Positions 1-12,498 of a stretch of DNA of 64,000 bases are shown one piece after another (the first letter of the stretch is position 1; each line of letters starts with the position of its first letter). The stretch is from Dipteris shenzhenensis. Lineage: Eukaryota > Polypodiophyta > Polypodiopsida > Gleicheniales. The notes beneath the pieces are model-generated. The model ran no database searches. It saw only the letters and a program-made list of their open reading frames with translations, and was not told where the DNA came from. A program made the position numbers and the translations under genes. The DNA lies in the NCBI GenBank assembly GCA_047967505.1, contig CM106541.1, one strand, 5' to 3'.

Positions 1-860
1 TCCTTGAAATTGACCCAAGGTCAATTTGCATCCCAAAGATGCAATGTAGGAGTGCGCATGAAGCCATGGTTGTGATTAAAACATATTTTGATCCTTCAAA
101 CCGACCCAAGGTTGATTTATATTTCAAAGATGTGATGTGTAGGAGTGCACATGAAGCCATGGCACTAATGATAACACGTTTTGATCCTTGAAATCGACCC
201 AAGGTTGATTTGCATTTCAAAGATGTGATGTGCAGGAGTGTGCATGAAGCCATGGCCCTAATGAGAACATGTTTTGATCCTTGAAATTGAAAGGTCAATT
301 TGCATTGAAAGATGCGGTGTGTAGGAGTGTGGATGAGAAAAATGTTTTGATCCTTGAAATCGTCCATTATTATTTCAAAGATGTGTGTGTGTAGGACTGC
401 ACATGAAGCCATGGCCCTAATGAGAACATGTTTTGATCCTAGAAATTGACCCAAGGTCGATTTGTATCTCAAAGATGCAAGGTAGGAGTGTGCATGAAGC
501 CATGGTTGTAATTATAACATGTTTTGATCATTGAAATCAACCCAAGGTCAATTTGCATTTGAAATATGCAATGTGTATGAGTGCACATGGAGCCATGGCC
601 CTAATGAGAACATGTTTTGATCCTTGAAATCGACACAAGGTCAATTTGCATTTCAAAGATGCGATATGTATGAGTGTGCATGAAGCCATGGTGCAAATAA
701 GAACATGTTTTGATCCTTGAAATCTACCCAAGGTCTATTTGTATTTCTTTAGTAGTGTGCATGAAGCAATGGTGCTAATGTGAACATATTTTTGGTTTTC
801 AAAATTGACTAAATCTCAATTTTCATTTGAAATATATAATGTGAAAATATGCAACAGAGT
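1..860. repeat. Tandem repeat, period about 93 bp
   Basis: A run of about eight degenerate copies of a roughly 93-bp unit. Each unit holds a TTTTGATCCTTGAAAT block, a CCCAAGGTCAATTTGCAT block and a GCATGAAGCCATGG block. The last block recurs near 57, 148, 243, 402, 491, 584, 678 and 759. One interval is longer because a copy is rearranged. The short minus-strand reading frame over the array is an artefact of the repeat. The array begins before the window. Confidence 0.85.
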
Positions 861-1569
861 GACTTAGAATATAAATTTATGGACATGACGTCCAAGCCTG
901 CTGCTTGATCAAGTGCATGTGTGTGGGTGCCCCTCCATCGTACCAAGGAGTGTGCCCCTCAATAGCACCATGGGTACTTGCATTACATTAATGATGATGA
1001 TGATAATAATCATAATACTAATAAAAAAATTTTAAAAACATTATACAGATATACAATTACTTTAGTAGCATACATGTGTGTGTGTGTGTGTGCGTGTGCG
1101 TGTGCGTGTGTCCAACCATCCGCCCACACAATCACAATCCCACACTCTCCAAGGGTCACCATGCCCCTCATAGAGAGGGGTCATGGTGCCCACCTTTTGA
1201 AGAGAAAGAACTTAGACAAAAAAATACTAGCTTATGAGCATTGATTTGAGTGATATCAAATAAATTTTATTAGATCTTGAGCATTGTTTGAAGTCCCAGG
1301 AAAATCATTGTTAAGGAAGTTACCAAAAATCCTCCTAAGCCTCATGCTATTACAACCATTTTCAGAAAAGTATCTGAAAAGTTTACAGATAAAATAAGCC
1401 GCCTATTTGTCATTGTTACAAATGTAAAATGATAGGCATAATCTGAGAGCATATACCCATATAACAAAGTTTTGACAGTCTATTGCTATCCACATTGATG
1501 AATCTTGAAACCTTAAAAGGGAGGGAATCCTTTTTGTCATATTTTAGGATGACGAAGGCTCCGTCATGT
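861..1569. other. Non-coding stretch with a (GT)n microsatellite
   Basis: I see no gene here. There is a GT/GC-alternating microsatellite near 1074-1111 and otherwise AT-rich unique sequence. Confidence 0.5.
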
Positions 1570-2600
1570 ATTGATGTGATAATGATCTATGTGCTAAGAA
1601 ACTTAGCACTAGCTCCAATTATACAACCATTCTCCAATTGGCAAAATGTTGTGGTATCAGCAATAATCTCCACGAAATTAAGAGGGTAAATACAATTATC
1701 TCCAAGGGAGCAAAATATCATAGGGTTAGGTATATTGACCAGGCAAATGTCATCGATGTATCTAAAGGGATATTGAAAGAATTTCAAAATATTCCATCTG
1801 CCCTGTCTGGCCAAATTGATGCAGAATTTGTACTCAAAGTAAAATAGGTCAAGATTGCACCAAATGGGTGAGCAAGAGCCCATAGGAACTCCCTTCTTTG
1901 CCTCAAGCTCATGTTGTTAAGCTGAACATACATGTTGGAAATGAGCCATGAATTAATTTTAATGACTGCCTCCATATAATAGTTTAGATCAAGTCCACCT
2001 GTTAAAGTTCATATCCCTTCAATTGGAGAATGCGGCTTTTTCGAAAAGAGATAAAATTGAAGCTACTATCCTTGAATGTCATAATGTTTACCTTCCTTAT
2101 GATGTTAACTAGACCAAGTTCCCCTTCTAGAGGAATGCTTTCATAGCATTGTGCTATGTCAGTGGAAAAAATACTAAATATTTTGTTGGGAAGATTTAGA
2201 GTGGTCGTAGAGGGATTCAATCCCCCACCAACAAGAACAATTGACTCCACCTCTGAGAAAGAGCTCATGTTGAGTTTTAGTGCATTTATTTTTAAGTTGT
2301 GAAATGCATGTTTTTAATATGTATGTATTAATAAGTCCAATTTCATCATATGTACAGCCAGCAGCATTGGTAATCCATGTAAAAGTGTTCTTATGGGCTT
2401 TGAATATACCCATAATAAATGGTAATTTAGCGGATAGAGGTGTTATAGAAAATGACTGGAGTTCGGTTTCAATTTTAAACTTCTAAATTCAATGTATTTA
2501 TTACTTCAAAATCTCCATCATTAAGTCTTTCGAAGGCCGAGTCACGAGCAAATTTTCGACACACCAATGCTATGTTATTAGAAGCCTTGTCAATTTGTCT
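1570..2600 (-). pseudogene. Penelope-like retroelement reverse transcriptase, decayed
   Basis: Reading the minus strand from 2600 down, conserved blocks of a Penelope-like reverse transcriptase appear in order but in different frames. They are DKASNNIALVCRKF (about 2550-2597), FKAHKNTFTWITN (about 2370-2410), STDIAQCYESIP (about 2120-2160), PMGSCSPIWCNL (about 1850-1885) and the catalytic block FRYIDDICLVN (about 1740-1770). YIDD is the metal-binding box of the polymerase. The FKxHK and IDDI blocks fit Penelope-like elements better than LINE or LTR polymerases. Stops and frameshifts between blocks show it is dead. A (GT)n tract at about 2606-2628 lies just upstream. No GIY-YIG endonuclease or terminal repeat was found. 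Confidence 0.65.
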
Positions 2601-3599
2601 TAGCTCTGTGTGTGTGTGTGTGTGTGTCCAACTCTGCCTATGTGTATCGTCAGGGGTTTCCATTTTTCGAGCAAAATCCCCCGAGCGACGAGCGGACAAA
2701 AGGTGGGAGGGGTCAAAATATATAGGCTCAAGTCATTTTTGGGGAGCAAAAAATTCCAAATTATTTCAAGGAATATGTAAGTAAATATGGAATATTGATA
2801 AATAGATATAGATATAAATATACCTTTATATAATATACATATATAATGTCCAAATGGTGACTTATTTTATGACTTTGAAAAATCCTTTCTTTTCCTTTCA
2901 CCATTGGTTGGATCATGAAATTTTGAGCAAATATCCTCTTTACAGTTCCTCAGGATGACCTAAGAAAAATATATAATACATTTTTAATAAACCCTCTAAG
3001 TGTATTTTCCCAGAGGAATATGGTTTGAAGAGCTTGCCCCAACTCTATTCTACCGGCGGAATACCCTTGGAGAGCCTACGTAGAAAGGGTCATAACTTTT
3101 GCTCCTTAGTTCAGATTGAGGAGCTATAAAAAGGAAAAATGTTCAAAATTCATGATCTATGCAATGGTAGGCTTAAAACTATACTTTTTATTTCGATCAT
3201 TACCATCAGAGCGAAGAAAACGAGTTTTGATGTCATGATTGGTGGTAGCATTTGAGGAAGCAACATCAGGTCATTCAGATAAATACCACTCTCAAGTCTC
3301 CACAAGTTTTATCTTGCACCCTAAAGTTCATATAGTGATAACCTTACCAACACTTCGTATTTTCATGCAAAATGTCACCACTATTGCAATGACTTCTACA
3401 CTTAAGTTGTCTCTCCTTTTCTTGCATTCTATTGAAGCCCATAGACTACTCGTATCGGGATGATCAGGCATTTCTTACACTCTTTGTACATCTCTCGAGA
3501 GTTTCTCCAAATAACAAGGACATCTGTAGAAAGCAGACGGGATGCAAGATGTTTGATGAGCACATCATACACATGCTTGACAACACAGGTCAATGGTTG
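2601..3599. other. No gene recognised
   Basis: AT-rich unique sequence. The short open frames show no recognisable motif. Confidence 0.4.
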
Positions 3600-4080
3600 C
3601 ATAAACCATCCCGGTGGTTGTGATTAAGCTTTGGGATAGTTTATTTGTTTCATTTCTTGATACAACGTAGGCCAGTGGTTGCCTAAGCTAGCCCAATGAT
3701 TGTTTGTGATAGAGCTTTGGGTTAGTTTACCAAGCTGGCTTGGACTTAATGTGATTGTCCTAAACCAGCCTGGTGGTTGGAATATCATGTAACCGTGTGG
3801 TTGGTTTAGCTCAAACACCAGAACCATGGACTTAATGTGATTCAGCTCAGTGGTTGGAACATCATGCAATCATTGTTGGCAAACACCAGTTATATGATTG
3901 TTAGGCACTTAATGTGATTGTCTTAAACCAGCCCGATGGTTGGAATATCATGAAACCGTGGGGCTGGTTCAGCTGAAGCACTAGAACCAGGCTGGCTTGG
4001 ACTTAATGTGATTGTCCTAAACCATCTCGGTGGTTGGAACATCATGCAATCGTGATTGGGTCAACTCAAACACCAGGTAA
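3600..4080. repeat. Degenerate tandem repeats with CTTAATGTGATTGTC core
   Basis: Repeats with a shared CTTAATGTGATTGTC...GGTGGTTGGAA core and an adjoining CAAACACCAG block start near 3748, 3908 and 4001. The last spacing is 93 bp, and further degenerate pieces lie at 3600-3740. No coding content is supported. Confidence 0.7.
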
Positions 4081-4280
4081 GGCTAGAGGAGGTAGGCACT
4101 GGAAACGAAATGCATTTTTGTTGGTTTAGGATTAACTACAACCCCCACAAAATATAACCTTTAAAAAATCCCAAACAACCACCGTGCTTGTTTCAGTAAA
4201 TCCCAATCAATAAATCCCAAACAAGGGAAAATGTAAATCCCAAACACTATACTAATCCCAAACAACCACCGAGCTTATTT

Positions 4281-4750
4281 AGTAACAATGAGTGTGCATG
4301 AAGGACCATCTAATTCATAGATTTAGATTAGCATTCAGTTAGAATCAGACTGTAATAACAATGATTGTGCATGACGGACCATCTAATTCATAGGCTCAGA
4401 TTAGCATTGAGCCGGAATCAGACTGTAATAACAATGACTTTGCATCTAGTTCACAAGCTTAGATTAGCATTCAACTGGTTTATCAAGATTTAATAACAAT
4501 AGTTTAGAATGAGAACTATTGTTATTACAACCTGATGAACCGACTCAATGCTAATTTGATGTCCTGTTTTGATCTTGCCTTTCTTCAGTTGAATGTAATA
4601 ACAATGACTTTGCATGAGGGGCCATCTGGTTCACAGGCCCAAATTAGCATTGAGTCAGAATCATATTATAATAACAATGACTTTTCATGAGGGACCATCT
4701 AATTCACATGCTCAAATTAGCATAAACGCTCAGATTAGCATTAAGCTAGA
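4281..4750. repeat. Tandem repeats with AATAACAATGA core, about 74 bp
   Basis: Four to five degenerate units of about 70-75 bp, each with AATAACAATGA, GCATGA(C/G)GGACCATCTAATTCA and AGATTAGCATT. A partly inverted copy lies around 4500-4560. Non-coding. Confidence 0.7.
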
Positions 4751-4789
4751 GATAGACTATAAGAACATATAAAACTATTAGAATTTTTT

Positions 4790-5180
4790 GATGACCAAGA
4801 AACCATCTAATCGCACATCATGGCTAGATGATGATGTATACGACCACCTATGCTAGGCAGCAATGTTGGGTGTAAATGCCACTACTCCTCCCCCCTTATC
4901 CTATTGAGTTATTATGATCTTGGCTCCGATGACCGAGAAATTCTCCTATGGCAACCATCTAATCACTCATCATGGCTAGACGATGATGTAAATGATCACC
5001 TAGGCTAGGCTAGGCTACCAGCAAGCTAGGTGCATGTGCCACTAGTTCTCCCCCCTCATCCCATTGAATTATCATGATCTTGGCTCCGATGACCAAGAAA
5101 TTGTAGCATGGCAACCATCTAATCGCACGTCACAGCTAGACAATGATGTAGATGACTGCCTATGCTAGGCTGGGCTACCA
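4790..5180. repeat. Tandem repeats with GCTAGATGATGATGTA core, about 155 bp
   Basis: Three copies of a roughly 155-bp unit. Each contains ACCATCTAATC, TGGCTAGATGATGATG (variants), a CTAGGCT run and TCTTGGCTCCGATGACC. Copies begin near 4793, 4930 and 5091. Non-coding. Confidence 0.7.
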
Positions 5181-5284
5181 GCAAAATCCAGTGGGTGGAT
5201 TGTGTGCTCTTAGCAGTGATAGGCACCCATAGTCACACAAACTGACATAAGAAACGAAGGGGAAAAGAGTGGGAAGGCGGAAAG

Positions 5285-5345
5285 TCTAGCTATATAAAGC
5301 CCTTAAGGGCAGAGAAACAATTCATCACAGCCAGGAAATTTTCTC
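5285..5345 (+). promoter_or_regulatory. Possible TATA box (TATATAAAG) and start region
   Basis: TATATAAAG at 5291-5299 sits in a GC-richer context about 30 bp before CAATTCATCACAGCC, a layout typical of a plant promoter or of the U3/R part of an LTR. No convincing downstream frame or paired LTR was found, so this is a weak call. Confidence 0.3.
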
Positions 5346-6245
5346 TCCTACCCCCTTCCACACTCTCTCCCCCCTTCTACCCCTATGATGAATCTTCTAT
5401 TGCAACCTTGATGCCCTTCATAATGTTTCTTGCACATGTAGCTATATGAAACAGAAGCACTCAAAAATAAATTCTCACCAGGAGATTCCTCCTCCCTTAC
5501 GGCATAAGCCGGTAGGTCAATGGTGTTCCTGACTGGTCTTGCTGCATCACCTGAATGGTTAGGTCCTCCTCTTTGAAAGTTTGCACATGAACATGATATG
5601 AGGGTCTGTCTAACTAAATACACTAAAACTGCATTTTCTAGCAAATACTTCTGTTTATGTAAATACTACTATGTACCCAAAATTTGGATCAATCAAATGC
5701 ATGGGACAAGGTGCAATAGAAATAGATTTTTCCCATAAACGTGATATGGGGTGTTCCTAAGCTATATATACTCAAATCCCGTTTTCAAGAAAACCCCTTG
5801 GCCACAAAGTATTAATCTCCAGGTTCCATATAAAACATCAGGTCCAGACAAATTCAGTTAAATCTTAAAGAAAATGGTCTTAGATCATGTAAAAGATGAA
5901 GCAAATGCCTAAGATCTAATGCAGTGGAATTGGATAGATCAAGAAAACACTTGGAAAGGTAGATCAATACTATGGTGTATTTAAGTACCTGTATCCTTTC
6001 TCCATTGCTTTTGCACAAGTGTAGGTAGGCGAGCATGATGGTGGGAGACAAGCCAAGGCTAAAGTGTTGTCCAGATGAAGATAAGGCTACGGTGTATGAG
6101 AAGATGAAGATCAAAACTATTGAATGGATGGAGAAAAGTGAAGATAAGAGGAGATGGCATAGATATCTATGCAAGTCATACTTGTGAGCCACACATGCCA
6201 AAAATGGTCTTCAAGGTACTAGTGAGTTAAGTATGTAGTGATTGC
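5346..6245. other. No gene recognised
   Basis: A pyrimidine-rich stretch at 5340-5385 and then AT-rich sequence. The open frames on the minus strand lack recognisable motifs. Confidence 0.35.
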
Positions 6246-6249
6246 TTGC

Positions 6250-6680
6250 ACCTATTTTTAGACCAAGCCGCCAGACTTAATCATCCCCCTTGTCATCTCC
6301 ATCTCAAGTTTCATCTTCCTCCCTATAGGCTTGTGCTATCCAACCTCACCAGCTCTATCACATTGACCCAATACAACTTCAGCTCCATGACCCAAACCCA
6401 CTACAACTCTAGCTCAAACCTATCAAGCTGACAGCCATCAAACTGTCACCCAAAACCTCACCAACACTATCACACTAACCCACTATAACTCAAGCTCCAT
6501 CACCCAGACCCACTACAGCTCTAGCTCAACCCATCAAGCTAACACCCATAACCTCACCAACTCTATCACACTAACCCACTACAACTCAAGCTCCATCACC
6601 CAGACCCACTACAGCTCTAGCTCAACTCATCAAGCTGACACCCATCAAGCTGTCACTCATCAAGCTCATGTTATCTACAT
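6250..6680. repeat. CACTACAACTC / CATCAAGCTGACA tandem repeats
   Basis: Three to four units of roughly 110-120 bp built from CACCAACTCTATCACA, TAACCCACTACAACTCAAGC, CCATCACCCAGACCCAC and CATCAAGCTGACACCC blocks. The plus-strand frame across them is a repeat artefact. Confidence 0.7.
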
Positions 6681-7080
6681 ACTAATAAGGTTAGTACTTT
6701 TTGTGAACTCATCTTTCTCCACGCATTCTACACACTCTTTCTCATTTGCATTCTAGAGTTTGCTACATCAAATTTAGGAGGATGCTACATCAAACTCATA
6801 AAAACGTGATTTCAGCACTTTCTTCATATATTTCCTTGAAATCGCATTAGGCTAGCAAATGTTTGCATGAAGTATTTCTTGCATTCTAGAGTTTGATACA
6901 TCAAAATTAGGAGTATATTGCTAAAGTGTTGCTGAAGTATGCTACATATTATTTGCTCAAAAACATGATTTCAACAATTTGCCTAAATCTTTGCTCCAAA
7001 TCACGTTTTCAAGCAAATTCTTGGGTGGCTTATTTCTTTCTTATGTTTGGATTCTGTTTAGGAGAAGACAACAATAGACT

Positions 7081-7773
7081 ATGGCAAGAACCAAAGCAAC
7101 ATCCAGAAAGAAAGGCAAGGAACCTGACATTATAGAGGCTGCCATAGCTCCATCAAGATCAAAAACCAAGAAGCTGCTGAAGAGTGGCTTATAAATTTTT
7201 TCCAAGACGCAATGATGGTAGTAGCACATGCACACAGGGTGACTATAATGAAAAAAAACATCCAAACACTTGTAAGGGTCAGGTATATATATGAGAAGAT
7301 CCTTATTGCAGACAATTGAGATGATCTTAAAATGAGAGATACCTTGTTGATACCTCCACCCAGGAAACCTAAAGCAGATGTGATGATGGTAGTAGCACAT
7401 GCACACAGGGTGACTATAATGAAAAAAAACATCCAAACACTTGTAAGGCTCAGGTATATATATGAGAAGATCCTTATTGCAGACAATTGAGATGATCTTA
7501 AAATGAGAGATACCTTGTTGATACCTCCACCCAGGAAACCTAAAGCAGATGTAGTAAAGATAATAGAGTTTACTCACCAACATGAGACTAGAGGCAAGGT
7601 TGCATATGAAGAGTCCGTCAGGGAGCGAGTTAGAAAAATAGTGTCTATCTTGGAATCCCATACATTATTGAGGCAGGTGCAAATTCAGCAAAAGCTCCTA
7701 CAACTTGGACCAAGGATTAGAATATCTATAAAACCATGTCACTTGCACAATCATGCTTGCAGCTCTATATATA
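7081..7773 (+). pseudogene. Possible exons of an unrecognised gene with a 171-bp in-frame duplication
   Basis: An ATG at 7081 opens a short Lys/Arg-rich frame (MARTKATSRKKGKEPD). Downstream, a 171-bp (57-codon) unit is duplicated in direct orientation (7212-7382 and 7383-7553). Each copy has the same in-frame TGA, after ILIADN. A frame from 7503 then runs through basic, helix-prone sequence (EESVRERVRKIVSILES) to a good splice donor, GTAAGT at 7774. I do not recognise the protein. The repeated stop and the frame changes suggest a pseudogene or several exons. Element A lies 290 bp downstream. Confidence 0.3.
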
Positions 7774-8062
7774 GTAAGTATATCTTTCTAGATCAATTGT
7801 GTTTATGTCTTTGTAGCAGTCACTTTTTCATAGGCTAAGTGAAGTGGTTTTTTGTAGTTTTTTGAAGAGTCACATCCACCAAAGCCTTTAGCACACTGTA
7901 TATATAGTTGATCCAACTATCTCATTCAAGTAAAAGGATAACAAGACATCAACCAAAAGCATTTCCAAGTGGTTTTGTTTTTGCAATTTGGATGTGGTTG
8001 ATATGCTTCTCCTCCCATATTGTTCAGAGTATGTTCCCTGACCTAATCCACTAATACCCTCT

Positions 8063-8066
8063 ATTG
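8063..8066. repeat. Target-site duplication ATTG, left of element A
   Basis: ATTG directly precedes the left TIR at 8067. The same four bases directly follow the right TIR, at 21770-21773. Confidence 0.75.
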
Positions 8067-8093
8067 AACACACTATTCAAAATTTTTGGACTT
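8067..8093 (+). repeat. Left TIR of element A (27 bp)
   Basis: Begins AACACACTATTC and ends TTGGACTT. It is the exact reverse complement of 21743-21769. The first bases match the AACAC start of the element B TIRs. Confidence 0.85.
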
Positions 8094-8402
8094 TCTCTCT
8101 TGGTTTGGACTTTTTTTTGGAGCATATCCTCTCCACTCAACTTCACTTAGTGAGCTCAAAAATTGGGTTTTTTAGAGCACTAAATGGGTCACTTATATAT
8201 AAATATGGCCTTATTAAGCTAAAAAGTCAAGCGGTGACCTCTAATATAAAAAAATATGGCACAATGAAGCTATAATTCCCAAACTTGTGCATGGTGCCCC
8301 CATCCAATAACTATAATAATAATAATAATAGTAGTCTCCTAACTCCACTTCAATTTTAACACTATACTGATAAAGTGAAAATATGACACCATATGAAAAG
8401 AG

Positions 8403-8560
8403 TTTGTTGAATTCAACAAATAAGTGGTGTATAGATACACCATTTTTTTGAAAAAAAAGAGTTTGTTGAATTCAATATATAAGTGGTGTATATATACACC
8501 CTTTTTTTGAAAAACAAAGCATACAATACATTATCTTATTGGTGGTGTATAGATACACCA
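8403..8560. repeat. Left subterminal palindromes of element A
   Basis: Three copies of GGTGT-N6-ACACC lie at 8426-8441, 8485-8500 and 8544-8559. They are accompanied by the palindrome TTTGTTGAATTCAACAAA at 8403-8420 and a variant near 8462. They lie between the TIR and the 3' end of the transposase gene. Matching palindromes lie inside the other end, at 21357-21496. They are candidate transposase-binding sites or hairpins; function is inferred. Confidence 0.75.
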
Positions 8561-8748
8561 TTTGTATGGAAAAAAGCATACAAAACATTATCTTATGCAT
8601 CTGAATCTCGGTCAGAGTCATCAGATTCATGTAATGTATTTGCGCTTGATGGGTCAAGTCTTGCCAAATGATGTTTAATATGGACACGACTTGGATCAGG
8701 GATTATGATACATTTTTCAACATTGTATCCATGCTTCTTTTTAAAACT

Positions 8749-11700
8749 TCATGTCCTCGATTTCCAGCAATGAATAATGCTACTGACTTCCACCTCTGTT
8801 AATCCCTCATTATTTGTAACCCATTCACGTTTCTTTTGCAAGCATCCCTCATAGAGTTGTTTTATTGTATATCTTCTCGGGAGATTTTTCAATGGCTTTG
8901 GTTCATACCATAAAGCTGTGAATGTTATAGGAGTTCCCTTGTCATCCGTTTCTATCTTAGCAACCTTTGCAACCCAAATTGGGCCACCTTGGTCATCCAA
9001 CTCTAAACCTGGATCAAATGCCCAAACTACAATAAATAGACCATCATCAATCTCATTAGATGGTATAAACTCTGGTAAGGGTTTGTCTCCCTTCCTGCCA
9101 CAATATTTTTGAGATAAAAGGCATTCCTCTGCTTCCTCCATATCTACTAACATATTTATATCCAAAGGAAAACTTGGTGACCTAGATTGTTCCGGCCCAA
9201 ATGGATTCATAGTATTCAATGCTCATTAAGTTTTCTTGTCTTTCTAAAGATTGGATAAGTGCTTCACTTGATTTAATTGTCTCCAAATTCTTAGTTGATT
9301 GCTTTGGATATTTCTGCATCATACTTTGAAGATGTTTAATGATGGCTTTCAAGTCTTTCATTTCATCTATGTCAAGTGATTTGTTTTTTGCAAGAACAAA
9401 TCTAGTTTCCTCCAATGGAATTATTCATTGTAATAAAGCATATGACTCACTCCATAAATGATCTCCATCTACTGAGTAGTGCTTCCATTGCATCACTAGA
9501 ATATTGTTATGCATGTAAAACCGAAAGTAGTGTGGATTTGTGTGTCCTATTAGGGTATCCTCTCCTGCTTGTAAATGTGGCTGTATGAATGCTCTCCAAT
9601 CTACCATCCTCTCTAGGATAGCCACTTCTGATTCTTCCTTGCGAGACCCTCCAATTTTTTTCCCAATTCAAAATAGCATATCCTCCATTGTCAAAACACC
9701 AGAGATAACACTGAAGATTTGATCTATGTCTTCATGTGTATGGCCAAAGAAAGCCAACTTTCACTTCTTCAAATATTTTCAAACCAACTAGCATAGAGCA
9801 TAAAGCAAATATATATTTATTCTTGTTCTCTCTCCAACAATTATCAGCTTTAATGTGTTAGGTAAACATCCGCGAGCATCTCTAACCTTTCTTATTACTT
9901 TCATGATTGATGTAACAACTTAGTTACTATCATGGTCATGCAAACTATCAATCCATACATCACAAAAGATTCGGTATCCATGTACTAATACTCCACACCA
10001 GTGTGTTTTTAGTCCATGTTTGCCCTCCAATGCCGGTGGGATACGTCTATATCGTGGCAAGTTTTTGTATTTTGGTCCATGCCATCAATGGTGATGCACA
10101 TGGACTTATTGACATGTGAAATAGCTTCCTCTCTCCAAGAAGCATACAACTTTCGAGCATTCTGCACATACGTAAATGGATTGATCGCCATTTAATATAT
10201 CTTCCTTGCTGCTACTCACATTTACTATGTTCAATGACATTTTTTAATTCATCACATGTCTTACATTTTGACATCCTTTGCTTTGATGGTGTCTTGGCAT
10301 GGAAAAAATCTCTATGCCAAATTTTGTACAAGGTTGACCCTGAAATCATGCTCTCGTCTCTGTCTTGTAAAGTTTTATTCACAATTTCTAGGGCAACCTT
10401 CTTTGTCATTCCCAAATGAAGATGTTGTTGACATTCAACACATCCATCTAGCATTGTTTGTTGAAGATGAGGCTGTGGTAATGCATGATTTTCGAGAACT
10501 TGCTTTAATGTTGCAGTTGCATTTATAGTGCTTCCATGGCATTTAAGCTTGTAGGTATTTCCATGAATTGTATGAACCACTTTTTCTTTCACCTCTGCCC
10601 AGATGGTCCAGTATGTGCCATGTGATCGTCCAGCTAACCATTGATATCCTTGATTGCAAATGGGTCTCCCATTAACCATGGGTTTCAATCTAGGTTTACA
10701 GTGTCTTGTGCTCAAATCTTGATTAGTGCCTTGATGAAGAAAGCATGAAAACTCTTGACAAAGATAGTTATGTCTATTAGGCAATGTCTTACTCCAAATA
10801 CCAAGGCGTATGGTTGCACAATCATCTTTCCCAACTTTTCTAATGCAAAGTCTCTTGCAATAAACTCGCATAAGCATCCTTTCCATATTCTCCTTGGATA
10901 ACATTACATGTCTCTTTGATTCTGGAATTAATGCCATGATCCTTCGCCTCTTCACACTCACATACTTTCTTTTTGTAAATAGTATCTTGCATTTTCTAGT
11001 TGTAAGCCCATCAGACCTCGAATCCATTTCCCTTGAATCTTCATCTCTATAATCAAATGCTGTGTGGGTTTGAGAATTATTTGATACCTTATAATATCTT
11101 GGAAATGGCAATCTGGTAGACATGTTCATTGATGTCAATTTGTTACCAATGCCTCTTAAATTTTGTGGTTGAACTCTTTCTCCTTCGTAACTCAAGCTTC
11201 TCCCATCTATATTCTTTAGCATGCTAGCAACAATATTACGAACAACATGACAAGTCTCAGATTCTCTGCCCCTTTTGCCCTGCGTTTGAGTGGTAACATC
11301 ATGATCATTGTCACTAATATCATCAATTCCTATTATTGCATCGCTTATCCCATCGATCTTTGCGTGTATTTTTCTTTGTGGTCCCATCTTATTATTCTCA
11401 ACAAAAGACAAGTCTTCTATATCAGTAAGCATGTTTGAGTCACTTGCAACACAAGACAAGTCTTCTATCCTAGTGAGCCTATTCAAGTCACTTGCAACAC
11501 AGGCTTCTATACCAGTGAGCCTGCTTGAGTCACTTGCAACACAGGACAAGTCTTCTATACTAGTGAGCCTGTTCAAGTCACTTGCAACACAAGATAAGTC
11601 TTCTATACCAGTGAGTATATTTGAGTCACTTGCAATACAAGAAACCTTTTCTACATCAACATCTGTTACTATAATGTCCTCAATACCTGTGAGCATGCCA

Positions 11701-12368
11701 CTATGATACTCTTGATCACTACTATAGCTTCTTCTCAATTTGGATCCCATTTGTGTTATAGTCCTTTTCTTCTGATAATATTCTATTATGTCTTCCATGA
11801 CATTGAAGGAAACTATCTTGGGCAAACTTGATTTTAAGAAAGCTAACCCCCATTTACAAGTACTATGAACTTGTAGATGAGACATAGTATTATGGACGTC
11901 TAGATGTGAAGTACTATCCATTGCATTTTGAATAACACCTGCACTAGTCAACTTAATTATCTCCACTATACAGAGAAAACTCTGAGCATAGCCCTTAAAG
12001 TTGCCAATTGCTAAAACTTCTCCAGAGCAAGATAACATCTCTACTTTTTCCCCCTCAAAATAAGTTTTCTTGATATCTTGAAAGTATGTCTTTGGAAAAA
12101 TTTCGTCTTGGTCCCAGAGCATTCTGTGTGCTTGCATATCAAATATGTCACATAGTAAGATATCTCCCAATGTTTCAAAGTCTCCATGTGGATATTTTAA
12201 ATATAATTTAGGATTTACAATGTTGGTGATTATCACTACACATCTTCTCTCACCACAATGTTGGAAATGACACACATTCATAGGATCAAGACTATGAATT
12301 CGTCCAAAAGCCACCACTTCATTCTTCTTATATAACACCACATCCATACCCTCTGTTAGGGTGAATAC
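8749..12368 (-). pseudogene. Transposase-like protein (DUF7869-type), broken copy in element A
   Basis: Minus-strand homologue of the intact gene at 41022-44242. The first 2.15 kb (12368-10212) is one open frame that begins at an AG splice-acceptor-like site. Its N-terminal domain (EGMDVVLYKKNEVVAFG) matches that of the B protein. A 16-residue peptide repeat follows at about 11390-11690, then the Cys-rich and GTYWTIW region. Beyond 10212 the gene is split by stops and frameshifts, but the three likely catalytic blocks survive: CITIDGMDQN (near 10070-10100), DNCWRENKNKY (near 9800-9840) and GHTHEDIDQIFS (near 9715-9755). The C-terminal domain is the frame 9219-8749 (PIWVAKV, ALWYEP). It is the ancestral transposase of element A and can no longer make a full protein. 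Confidence 0.75.
11385..11700 (-). repeat. 16-residue coding tandem repeat in the element A transposase
   Basis: About six to seven units of roughly 48 bp encode variants of LTGIEDLSCVASDSNR, about residues 230-331 of the 723-codon frame. The intact B protein lacks them, so the expansion is specific to this copy or subfamily. Confidence 0.8.
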
Positions 12369-12498
12369 CTGTTTTATGTACAAAAATAGATTAGCAACTC
12401 AAAAAAAGACACAATAAATAATCATTGGGCTTATTATTACTTAATGACTTTTATATCAAAACTAGCAGAGAAGGCATTAAACCTAAACCCTACATCCT

